NCBI RefSeq assembly: GCF_011762185.1
Contig: NZ_JAASQJ010000001.1
Coordinates: forward strand, 1,054,001-1,118,000
Direction: 5' to 3'
Length of the DNA: 64,000 nt
Source of the DNA: Dyadobacter arcticus
GTDB lineage: Bacteria > Bacteroidota > Bacteroidia > Cytophagales > Spirosomataceae
This document shows, in pieces, positions 34,742 to 43,053 of this stretch. Numbering within the stretch: position 1 is the first letter of the stretch; the number at the start of each line of letters is the position of its first letter. The translations under genes were made by a program, and so were the position numbers. The notes beneath the pieces were generated by a model. The model did not search any database, was not told where the DNA came from, and saw nothing but the letters and a program-made list of their open reading frames with translations.

Positions 34742-37045
34742 ATGAAAAATCTTTTATACCTGATTGGGTTAGTGGCGCTTACTTGTGTCATGCCTTATCA
34801 ATCGAAAGCGTCTTCGCACCGCGAAGCTCCGCTGATTTCAACGGATCCGTTGGCTGATAATACCGACGTTTATGCTTTCAAAAGCACAACAGATAAAGAG
34901 AACATTGTTCTTATCGCAAACTATATTCCGTTTGAGCATCCTGCTGGCGGTCCTAACTGGTATACTTTCGGTGAAAACATCCGCTACGAGATCCATGTGG
35001 ATAATAATGCAGGGACCCCTGGTTCTGATATCGTTTATCGCTTTACTTTCAGCAAAAAGAATGAGGATCCTACCACTTTCTTCCTGATCCGTCTTGGAAA
35101 AGAAAACCTGAAAACAACCTATGTTTGCGAACGCAGCGTGGATGGGGGCAAAACTTTCGAAGTAGTAATCAATAATGGAACTGTGCCTCCACCAAATATT
35201 GGTCCAAGATCGATTGAGAGCGGAGTAGGCCTTGGTAAAACGTATAACCAACTTGTTTCTGATGCGGTTATGCTGGCTCGGACTGGCGAAAGGGTTTTCT
35301 GTGGTCCTGTTGATGATCCATTCTTTGTGGATCTGGGCGGTATATTCGACCTTGGAAACATTCGCAAATCAGCAGGAAGAGATGCAGTTGCTAAATTCAA
35401 CTGTCATTCCATCGTCATCGAAGTTCCGGTTTCGACATTGCAAAAAGAAAACAAGTCCGTTGCAATGGCGTCCAACATCCTTGATCCGGATTATGTAATA
35501 GGTGTGTATGCATCTTCAAGCCGCAGAAAAATCACTACTTTGAATTCTGGCAGTGATATCGGTTATAGCGGAGATTGGGTACAGGTATCCCGTCTTGGAA
35601 TGCCATTAACCAACGAAGCGATCATTCCAATCGGTATGAAAGACAAATGGAATGCAACTTCGCCTGCAAACGACCTTCAATTCGCCAAATATTTTACTAA
35701 TCCTGAATTGGCGTTGTATATGGATGACGAAGCGTTTGGTAAAGCCGTACCAGGCCTGGCCGATCTCCGGATTCAAACCAAATCACTGGGTTCTTTTGAT
35801 TTCCGGAACGGAAAAGCAGGTCTTTTTGGCCTAAAAGGAAACCCGGCATTGGATGGAACGGCTTTATCAGAAGCTGCATTTGGAGCCATACTGCTACCGG
35901 ACGCTACAAGCCCGAGAGCTGTTGACATTTTGCCAATATTCTACACAGGAGTTCCAAACCTACCTCCTTATCAGCTTGCAACTGGCAAAGAAGGGAACCC
36001 ACTGGCACCAGGTAAGCCTTTTATCAACAACTTTTTACCTACTTTGGGTGACTGGTTGAGGCTTAATATGGCTGTTCCGGCTACCCCAAGGGATGACGAA
36101 AATTTCAGTTCGCTGGGTTTAGTTCAAGCGGCTGTATTAGGTTTGACAAATCCTGCATATGCTTCCAACAAAGACTTGCAATGGATTCCTAACATGGACG
36201 GTTTTCCAAACGGACGTCGCCTGGAAGACGATGTTACAACCATTGAATTACAAGCAGTTGGTGGTGTCGTTCTGGCAGCAATTGGTTTGTGGTACGACGA
36301 TTTCAAAATGGGTGAAAGCCCTGTTACGCCAAACCTGCTTAGCGTTCTGACTTTTAATGCTGGTGTTACCAAAAATGACACGACATTGAAGAAAACGTTC
36401 CCTTATCTGCAAAATCCATGGCCTGGATTCCGTGGCCCGAGCTACGAAGGCAATGATCCGATTGATGCGAACCCTCTTGCGTTCTCGATTACTGGTTTCG
36501 ACTGTCTCAATGGCGGCTTCTCGCTGACCCGCACGGGTGGTGATGCGTCCAAACAAGTTGAGTTTTCCGTAACAGGAGTAATCGACGGTGATTGGTCAAC
36601 CAACACAAACCGCACGATTGAGCCTATGTTCTTCAAAGACAACACCAATACCGGGGATATTTTCGCAAAAGCAAGGTATGTTAATGAACCTTCTTCCGAA
36701 GTAACCATTAAGTATAATTTCCGGATAGGTTGCGGTTTTATCCAAAATTCAATGGCGCGCCAAGGCGTTGCTGAGGCTGAGGGGAAAAATGTTCCGCTCT
36801 CTGCCGTTGTGATGGGTAACCCAAGTTCAAATGACGAGGTGATCGTTGAGATTAGAGGTGCATTTGGTAAGCGCGTGCAGCTTGACCTTGCGAATAGCAA
36901 AGGCCAGGTATTTGGTCAGCAGATCATTGGAAAAGCAGGTGAAAACGAACGCAGAGCTATTAAACTGAGCGGACAGACTGGTATTTATTATCTGAGGGTG
37001 GTAACACCAGGAGAAAAGTACACTGTTAAAATTCTTCGTAAATAA
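34742..37045 (+). CDS. DUF4331 protein, copy 2, with type IX secretion-like C-terminal domain
   Basis: The 767-residue product has a signal peptide (MKNLLYLIGLVALTCVMPYQSKA), then the same DUF4331 domain as copy 1, with long identical blocks such as NMDGFPNGRRLEDDVTTIE. About 180 further residues follow. The last about 85 look like a type A Por/T9SS sorting domain: VVMGNPSSNDEVIVEIRG, a GQVFGQQIIG strand, GIYYLRVVTPGEKYTVKILRK at the end. The protein should therefore be secreted to the cell surface or medium by T9SS. Copies 1 and 2 arose by tandem duplication. A terminator follows. Confidence 0.87.
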   Translation: MKNLLYLIGLVALTCVMPYQSKASSHREAPLISTDPLADNTDVYAFKSTTDKENIVLIANYIPFEHPAGGPNWYTFGENIRYEIHVDNNAGTPGSDIVYRFTFSKKNEDPTTFFLIRLGKENLKTTYVCERSVDGGKTFEVVINNGTVPPPNIGPRSIESGVGLGKTYNQLVSDAVMLARTGERVFCGPVDDPFFVDLGGIFDLGNIRKSAGRDAVAKFNCHSIVIEVPVSTLQKENKSVAMASNILDPDYVIGVYASSSRRKITTLNSGSDIGYSGDWVQVSRLGMPLTNEAIIPIGMKDKWNATSPANDLQFAKYFTNPELALYMDDEAFGKAVPGLADLRIQTKSLGSFDFRNGKAGLFGLKGNPALDGTALSEAAFGAILLPDATSPRAVDILPIFYTGVPNLPPYQLATGKEGNPLAPGKPFINNFLPTLGDWLRLNMAVPATPRDDENFSSLGLVQAAVLGLTNPAYASNKDLQWIPNMDGFPNGRRLEDDVTTIELQAVGGVVLAAIGLWYDDFKMGESPVTPNLLSVLTFNAGVTKNDTTLKKTFPYLQNPWPGFRGPSYEGNDPIDANPLAFSITGFDCLNGGFSLTRTGGDASKQVEFSVTGVIDGDWSTNTNRTIEPMFFKDNTNTGDIFAKARYVNEPSSEVTIKYNFRIGCGFIQNSMARQGVAEAEGKNVPLSAVVMGNPSSNDEVIVEIRGAFGKRVQLDLANSKGQVFGQQIIGKAGENERRAIKLSGQTGIYYLRVVTPGEKYTVKILRK

Positions 37046-37077
37046 GCGCATAGCAGCCTGACTATTTGAAATAGTAA

Positions 37078-37132
37078 AAGGCCGGAGTTGATCATGATGA
37101 TTTATCTAAATGACAACTCCGGCCTTATTTTT
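37078..37132 (+). terminator. Intrinsic terminator after the second DUF4331 gene
   Basis: AAGGCCGGAGTTG (37078-37090) pairs perfectly with CAACTCCGGCCTT (37114-37126) and a T-rich tail follows. It lies before the TPR gene start at 37175, so it may separate or attenuate expression of the downstream pair. Confidence 0.85.
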
Positions 37133-37174
37133 AAATACAAGATCCCTTCATTAAAGTCTTGGTTAACATTTATC

Positions 37175-38464
37175 ATGAAAAACATCATTACGCTTTCACT
37201 AGCCTTTTTACTCCTTGCCCAATTGGGTTGTAACGAGAAGAAAAAAACGGAAGCTACCCAGAACAATGTTGCTAGCACAGACTTACCAGGCCTCTTTGAA
37301 CGTCATGGTGAGCTCGCAACAGCCACAGAATGGCAAAAAACAAAGGAGAAGGTTGAAGAGCTTAAACTTAAAGTCAAAAAAGACCCCAAGGATGTGAAGC
37401 CACGTTTACAGTTGGTCGTCATTTACATGGCAGAAGCCCGGATAACCGGAGAACACCCCTATTATTATCCCGCTGTACTGAATATTCTGGACGGTGTACT
37501 GGCTATTGAGCCACAGAATTTTGAGGCAACCACTTTTAAAGCCTCTGTAAAAATGTCGCAGCACCAATTTGCGGAAGCCAGGGATCTAGCCGAAAAAGCC
37601 CGCAAAATCAATCCGGACAATGCTTATGTGTATGGCGTTCTGGTGGATGCCAATGTGGAATTGGGCAACTACGAGGAAGCAGTGGCCATGTCCGACAAAA
37701 TGCAACAGTTGAAACCTTCATTGGAATCGTATTCACGCGCTTCTTATCTGCGTGAAATTTATGGAAATTATCCTGGCGCGATTGCCGCAATGCAATTGGC
37801 TGTGCAGGCTGGTTTGCCAGGCTCCGAGCCGCAATGCTGGAGTAAAAACACACTCGGACATTTATATGAAACAACCGGCAAACTTAAAGAAGCCGAGGGC
37901 GAATACCAGCAAATACTAGCCATGCGCCCGAGTTACGCATTTGCACTGCGCGGACAAGCGCAGATATTGAAAACGCAAAAACAATATGATAAGGCTTTGG
38001 CTACATTAGAAAAAGCCGCCGCCATTATGCCTGAATTTTCTTTTCATGAGGAAATGGCCGATATATACAGCTTGCAGGGGCAACAGGAAAAAGCCATGAA
38101 AAAATATGCAGAAGTGGTAACCATGCTGGACGAAGATGCAAAGTCAGGACACGCAGTGGATTTGGAACTTTGCAAACTATATACCAAAACCGGCCAGCTC
38201 GATTCAGCGATATTTTATGGATTGAAGGAATATGGCAACAGGCCCAAGAACATTGATGTAAACCATGCCCTGGCATCCGCGTACTTTAAAGAAAAGAACA
38301 ATGAAAAGGCGATGCAGCATATGAAAATTGCTTTAGGTACAGGTACCAAAGATCCTGAGGTATTGCAAATTGCGAGCGCGATTGAAGTGGCAATGGGGAA
38401 TAAGGTCCAAGGGGACAAGTTGTTGGCTCAGGCAAAAAAGACCAACCCTAAATTTGCGCTGTAA
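37175..38464 (+). CDS. TPR-repeat lipoprotein
   Basis: The start is placed at ATG 37175, which begins an export signal (MKNIITLSLAFLLLAQLGC). The longer frame from 37088 runs through the upstream terminator. Cys19 of this 429-residue product is the probable lipidation site, although the LGC box is not ideal. The mature part has several tetratricopeptide repeats, seen as ALATLEKAAAIMP, AEGEYQQILAMRP, EAVAMSDKMQQLKP and repeated A/G/Y/F positions. TPRs bind protein partners. It sits between the DUF4331 genes and the TonB receptor gene, 9 bp before the latter, so a shared function is likely. Confidence 0.82.
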   Translation: MKNIITLSLAFLLLAQLGCNEKKKTEATQNNVASTDLPGLFERHGELATATEWQKTKEKVEELKLKVKKDPKDVKPRLQLVVIYMAEARITGEHPYYYPAVLNILDGVLAIEPQNFEATTFKASVKMSQHQFAEARDLAEKARKINPDNAYVYGVLVDANVELGNYEEAVAMSDKMQQLKPSLESYSRASYLREIYGNYPGAIAAMQLAVQAGLPGSEPQCWSKNTLGHLYETTGKLKEAEGEYQQILAMRPSYAFALRGQAQILKTQKQYDKALATLEKAAAIMPEFSFHEEMADIYSLQGQQEKAMKKYAEVVTMLDEDAKSGHAVDLELCKLYTKTGQLDSAIFYGLKEYGNRPKNIDVNHALASAYFKEKNNEKAMQHMKIALGTGTKDPEVLQIASAIEVAMGNKVQGDKLLAQAKKTNPKFAL

Positions 38465-38473
38465 GCTAAAAGC

Positions 38474-40732
38474 ATGAAGACACTTCTATTACTATCTTTT
38501 CTGGTTTTGACAAACCTTTGCGCCTACGCCCACCTGGGCAGCATTTCAGGTGTTGTCAAAGACCAGGCAACGAATCTTCCGCTTAAAGGAGTAACGGTTC
38601 AGCTTTCCGGGCAAGGAAAGACGACGGTGACCAATGAACTTGGACAGTACAGACTTGAGGGCTTGGTAGCTTCAAAATACAAGGTTGAATTGTCTTATGT
38701 AGGTTTCAAATCGCTGGTGTTAGAAGTGTCGGTATTGGATGATAAAACGGAGTTTGTCAAGACGTTGCTTTCCAATGCGGATGTTGAATTGAGTGAGGTA
38801 GTGGTTTCTGCGCAAAGAGCTCATGACCAGCAGTTGATCAACGGCGTCGACATTAAACTCCGTCCTATCAATAATTCACAGGAAATTTTACGGATGGTAC
38901 CTGGCCTTTTTATTGGACAACATGCCGGTGGCGGCAAGGCAGAACAGATTTTTCTCCGGGGTTTCGACCTGGACCATGGAACGGATATCAGGCTTACCGT
39001 TGATGGAATGCCGGTTAATATGGTGTCGCATGCGCACGGACAAGGTTATGCCGATCTGCATTTCGTTATTCCAGAGCTCGTACAGGGTGTTGATTTTAAA
39101 AAAGGTCCTTACACGACCGATAAAGGCAATTTTACAACTGCAGGGTGGGCCAATTTTCGTACGAAAGATGCATTGGACAAATCGTTTGTAAAACTTGAAG
39201 CCGGACAATACGATTCGTTCCGGGCAGTTGCAGGAGTTGATTTATTGGGTCAAAAAGGAAGGGACAAAAGCCAGTCGGCTTACATTGCTTCCGAGTATTC
39301 CTTTACCAATTCTTATTTTGATAACCCACAGAATTTCAATAGGTTAAACATTGTTGGTAAGTATCACGGACACGTTGCACCGAATACTAATCTCACATTA
39401 ACGGGCTCGACTTTTTGGAGTAAATGGAATCACTCGGGCCAAATCCCGGACCGTGCTATTGAATCCGGGATGATCGGTTTTTATGGTTCAGTAGATCCAA
39501 CGGAAGGAGGGGAGACCAGCCGCACCAATTTCAATGCGCAGCTGGTGACGGTTACGCCTTCCAATTATGTGATCAAGAACCAGTTTTATTACAGTAATTA
39601 TAATTTTGAGCTGTATTCGAATTTTACTTTTTTCCTGGAAGATTCCCTATACGGGGATCAGATGCGCCAAAAGGAGAAACGTAATTTGTTTGGGTACAAC
39701 GGAAGCATTTCCAAACAACATTACTTCGGCAAATCAAGCTGGACCACAACGCTGGGCATTCAATATCGTCACGATCTTACAAACCGGACGGAATTGTCTC
39801 ATACCGTAAATCGGTCGTTAACATTGGATCCATACAAGTTGGGGAATGTGAATGAATTGAATGCATCTTTTTATGCCGACGAACTTATCCTGGTGAATGA
39901 CCGATTTACCGTCAATGCAGGGCTGCGGCTGGATTATTTCCGTAACCAATATGAAGATTTGCTGGCAAATCCTGTCAATACGCGACGTGCCAATGACGCG
40001 ATCCTCTCCCCCAAACTGAACCTTTATTATACATTCAATCCCCGGGTGCAATTGTACCTCAATACTGGAAAGGGTTTTCACTCCAATGACACCCGTGTGG
40101 TGGTTCCGCAGGGCGGCAAGCAGATTCTTCCCGGAGCTTATGGTTCGGATCTTGGAGTGATTTTCAAACCTTTCCCAAAAATGCTGATCAATGTGGCTGC
40201 CTGGTATCTTTGGATGCAACAGGAGTTTGTGTATGTGGGCGACGCCGGTGTGATTGAGCCAAGCGGGAAATCGAAAAGACAAGGATTGGATTTGTCCGTA
40301 AGATATCAGATTACAAAAACACTTTATGCCGATATGGACGTCAGCTCTGCAAAACCCAGGGCGATAGGTGAGCTGGAAGGAATGAATTACCTGCCTCTGG
40401 CGCCTCTTTTCACTTCAACAGGCGGGCTCTCGCTTCAAATGTCCAATGGATTGAGCGGATCGCTGCGATATAGGTACCTGGCCAACCGGCCTGCCAATGA
40501 AGATAATTCCATTGTTGCCAAAGGATATGTAGTAGCCGACGCGCAGATCAATTATGCTAAAAAGAGATATAATGTCGGCCTTTCCCTTCAAAATCTGCTG
40601 AATACTAAATGGAAGGAAACCCAGTTTGCCACATTAAGCCGGCTTAAAAACGAAATTGAGCCAGTTGAAGAAATTCATTTTACACCTGGAACACCTTTCT
40701 TTGCCAAGTTAAGCCTCACATTGTTTTTCTGA
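38474..40732 (+). CDS. TonB-dependent outer-membrane receptor linked to DUF4331
   Basis: The 752-residue product has a signal peptide (about 1-20), then a carboxypeptidase-like regulatory beta-sandwich (GSISGVVKDQATNLPLKGV...). The TonB plug has SEVVVSAQR, ILRMVPGLFIGQHAGGGKAEQIFLRGFDLDHGTD and the His-rich VNMVSHAHGQGYADLHFVIPEL. The beta-barrel ends in LSLTLFF. It should import a small ligand using TonB energy. The His/Asp-rich plug and the DUF4331/TPR neighbours suggest a specific but unknown ligand, possibly a metal complex. It is convergent with the ethanolamine-type permease gene, with only 5 bp between stop codons. Confidence 0.9.
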   Translation: MKTLLLLSFLVLTNLCAYAHLGSISGVVKDQATNLPLKGVTVQLSGQGKTTVTNELGQYRLEGLVASKYKVELSYVGFKSLVLEVSVLDDKTEFVKTLLSNADVELSEVVVSAQRAHDQQLINGVDIKLRPINNSQEILRMVPGLFIGQHAGGGKAEQIFLRGFDLDHGTDIRLTVDGMPVNMVSHAHGQGYADLHFVIPELVQGVDFKKGPYTTDKGNFTTAGWANFRTKDALDKSFVKLEAGQYDSFRAVAGVDLLGQKGRDKSQSAYIASEYSFTNSYFDNPQNFNRLNIVGKYHGHVAPNTNLTLTGSTFWSKWNHSGQIPDRAIESGMIGFYGSVDPTEGGETSRTNFNAQLVTVTPSNYVIKNQFYYSNYNFELYSNFTFFLEDSLYGDQMRQKEKRNLFGYNGSISKQHYFGKSSWTTTLGIQYRHDLTNRTELSHTVNRSLTLDPYKLGNVNELNASFYADELILVNDRFTVNAGLRLDYFRNQYEDLLANPVNTRRANDAILSPKLNLYYTFNPRVQLYLNTGKGFHSNDTRVVVPQGGKQILPGAYGSDLGVIFKPFPKMLINVAAWYLWMQQEFVYVGDAGVIEPSGKSKRQGLDLSVRYQITKTLYADMDVSSAKPRAIGELEGMNYLPLAPLFTSTGGLSLQMSNGLSGSLRYRYLANRPANEDNSIVAKGYVVADAQINYAKKRYNVGLSLQNLLNTKWKETQFATLSRLKNEIEPVEEIHFTPGTPFFAKLSLTLFF

Positions 40733-40737
40733 TCTTT

Positions 40738-42039
40738 TTATAACGTTTTATGGCGACCGGTAGAAACAAAGAAAACGGTAATAACGATCAGTCCCCCGAA
40801 AAACCAGACGCTCATCAAAAAGTTATAGTAAACGATCGCGATCAGGCAAATGGACGATAAGATCAATGCGATTGCAGGGAAATAGGGAAAAAGCGGCACG
40901 GAAAAAGGACGTTCCAGTTCAGGTTCTTTTTTTCTCAAAACAAATAAAGCTACCATACTGATCATATACATCACTACCGCTCCCAATGCAGCGAGAATAA
41001 TCACCTGATCGGTAGTTCCAAGCATCAATGCTGCACATCCCACAATCCCGCCAGCCAGAAGCGACCAATGAGGTGTCTGAAATTTAGCGTTTACCTGGCC
41101 CAGAAAGGAGGGGAGATACCCGTTTCTTGCCAAACCATAAATCTGCCTCGAATACCCGATCACCGTTCCGTGAAACGAGGCTATCAAACCAAAAAGGCCC
41201 AGGCTGGCAAAAAGGTGGGTAAGGCCGCTGTCCCGTCCCAATACGATGCCCAATGCTGCTGGTAGGGGATAATCTATTGTACTTAAAACCTTCCAGTCCG
41301 TAACGCCGCCTGTGAAAATCATTACCGCCAATGCCAAAACAACCAATGTCAAAATGCCGTAAATGTATCCGAGTGATATGGTGCGCTTGGGATCTTCCAC
41401 TTCTTCGGCTACCATAGCCACGCCTTCAATAGCCAGGTAAAACCAGATGGCAAACGGTAATGCTGCAAATACACCCGGCCAGCCAAAAGGCATCGGGTCG
41501 GTCACGAATGTCTGATAAGAAAAATGCGGTGCTACGATTCCAATGTAGATGAGTAGTTCGACCACCGCGAGTAAGGTAACTACCAATGAAAACATGGCAG
41601 ACTCCTTGATACCCAATAAATTAATTACAATAAAAATGGCGTAACAAGCGAATGCGACGTGGAGCACTTCGAGAGAAGGATATAAAAAGTGAGAGTAACT
41701 GCCAAGTGCAAATGCAATCGCTGGCGGCGTCACTAAAAACTCAATTAACGTAGCATAACCTGCAATCAGCCCTCCCCACCAGCCAAATGCGCGGTGCGCG
41801 TAAGAGAATGGCCCGCCGGCCTGGGGAATTGATGTGGTCAATTCTGTAAAACTGAAAATAAATGTGACATACATCAGCGTAACAACCAGCGTGGCGATCA
41901 GGAAACCAATTGTGCCGGAAACACCCCACCCGTAATTCCAGCCAAAATATTCGCCTGAAATAACCAGCCCTACGGCAATGGCCCAAAGATGGATTGGTTT
42001 TAAGACTTTTTTAAGCGCAGCAGATTGTTCAGCGGACAT
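40738..42039 (-). CDS. Ethanolamine permease-like APC transporter
   Basis: The 433-residue protein has about 12 membrane segments. It carries the APC-family pattern nearest to ethanolamine permeases: HLWAIAVGLVISGEYFGWNYGW near the N-terminus, a TTSIPQAGGPFSYAHRAFG block at about 67-85, YLAIEGVAMVAEEVEDPKRT (about 212-231) and GYSRQIYGLARNGYLP. It likely imports ethanolamine or a related small amine with a proton. It lies 35 bp downstream of a phosphodiesterase gene on the same strand, which suggests use of glycerophosphodiester head groups. No ethanolamine ammonia-lyase genes are visible. Confidence 0.8.
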   Translation of the reverse strand: MSAEQSAALKKVLKPIHLWAIAVGLVISGEYFGWNYGWGVSGTIGFLIATLVVTLMYVTFIFSFTELTTSIPQAGGPFSYAHRAFGWWGGLIAGYATLIEFLVTPPAIAFALGSYSHFLYPSLEVLHVAFACYAIFIVINLLGIKESAMFSLVVTLLAVVELLIYIGIVAPHFSYQTFVTDPMPFGWPGVFAALPFAIWFYLAIEGVAMVAEEVEDPKRTISLGYIYGILTLVVLALAVMIFTGGVTDWKVLSTIDYPLPAALGIVLGRDSGLTHLFASLGLFGLIASFHGTVIGYSRQIYGLARNGYLPSFLGQVNAKFQTPHWSLLAGGIVGCAALMLGTTDQVIILAALGAVVMYMISMVALFVLRKKEPELERPFSVPLFPYFPAIALILSSICLIAIVYYNFLMSVWFFGGLIVITVFFVSTGRHKTL

Positions 42040-42074
42040 GAAAAAATAATTATTTGCCGTAATTAATTTGGCGT

Positions 42075-42857
42075 TTAGCGGGGTGCAGTTCTTAGGTAAT
42101 CACCCATTTCCTTCACTTTGTCCGTGTTAAGGTAATCCACCCCCAATGCCATCATGGTTTTCCAGGAATTGATATTGTCAGGAGTAGCCCATATCCGTAC
42201 TTTTTTGCCCTGCTTGTGAGTCTCCTCGATCATTTTAAGAATATTTTTCTTGTCTTTTTCAGGCAGAGGCCCTTCACCATTCCAGCGGGAATATCTCTGA
42301 AACGCCTGGCTAATCAACCCGATATGGGCCAACTGGTCAGCCGTGTACGTGTTTTCCGGACGACCATCAAAGGAAATGTAAGGAGGATATTTTTCAAATA
42401 AGGTCGGATCAGGGACATTGCCGCTGATCACAATCGTTACCTGACCCTTTGGCGCCAAAACCTCCTGATATGGCTCCAATTCTTTCATCAATGCAGCAAG
42501 CGTCTCCTCTCCTGAAGTTTTAAGATCGATCAACAATTGCAGCGGGACATCTTTTTGGGGATAAATGTTGCCGCTATTCTTTTCAACTTGTTGGAGGATG
42601 GGTTTGAGGTAAAGGGCCGAGAAAGTTTTGGCTGGCGTAATATCTTTCAAGTCGTGCGCCACAAAAAGCGTGTCCCTTACCAGGTACAGATCCGCTTCAA
42701 TGGAGCCAAACTGTTGGTCATATGCATCGAAAAATGCCCGGGGCCTCACATAATCGTTGTGAGAATGTGCCTGGGCCGTTGTGTATGCCTTGATGTTCTG
42801 AGCAGTGGCATATCCGCCGAAAAACAGCGTAATGAGAATGGTAAAGCGGTATTTCAT
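42075..42857 (-). CDS. Exported glycerophosphodiester phosphodiesterase / PI-PLC-like protein
   Basis: The product from ATG 42857 has 260 residues and a signal peptide (MKYRFTILITLFFGGYATAQ). The longer frame back to 42947 lacks support. It shows a TIM-barrel phosphodiesterase pattern: AHSHNDY near the start, GSIEADLYLVRDTLFVAHD giving the metal Glu/Asp and the catalytic His, then IDLKTSGEETL and WATPDNINSWKTMMALGVDYLNTD at the end. The HN and E-D-H residues fit the GDPD/PLC superfamily. It probably cleaves a phosphodiester in the periplasm and shares a transcript with the ethanolamine-type permease. Confidence 0.78.
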   Translation of the reverse strand: MKYRFTILITLFFGGYATAQNIKAYTTAQAHSHNDYVRPRAFFDAYDQQFGSIEADLYLVRDTLFVAHDLKDITPAKTFSALYLKPILQQVEKNSGNIYPQKDVPLQLLIDLKTSGEETLAALMKELEPYQEVLAPKGQVTIVISGNVPDPTLFEKYPPYISFDGRPENTYTADQLAHIGLISQAFQRYSRWNGEGPLPEKDKKNILKMIEETHKQGKKVRIWATPDNINSWKTMMALGVDYLNTDKVKEMGDYLRTAPR

Positions 42858-43053
42858 ATTCTGTGGTAAGGATAAAGTAACGTATAGGCGCCCTGATAAC
42901 GCAATTCTGACCTGTTTGATTTCAGAAATAAGAATTTTGTATGGCATTTTTGAGAATTGCAGAACAAATTTTTATTGAATGGGAAGATAACTTAGGAATA
43001 TCGCTATTTTAGCCAAACTAACTTCACGGTTACCCTGAAAATCAGCCCGCTTA

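Noticed and set aside
37088-37174. Longer start of the TPR gene at 37088
   Set aside because: It would translate through a perfect 13-bp terminator stem and put 29 residues before the export signal.
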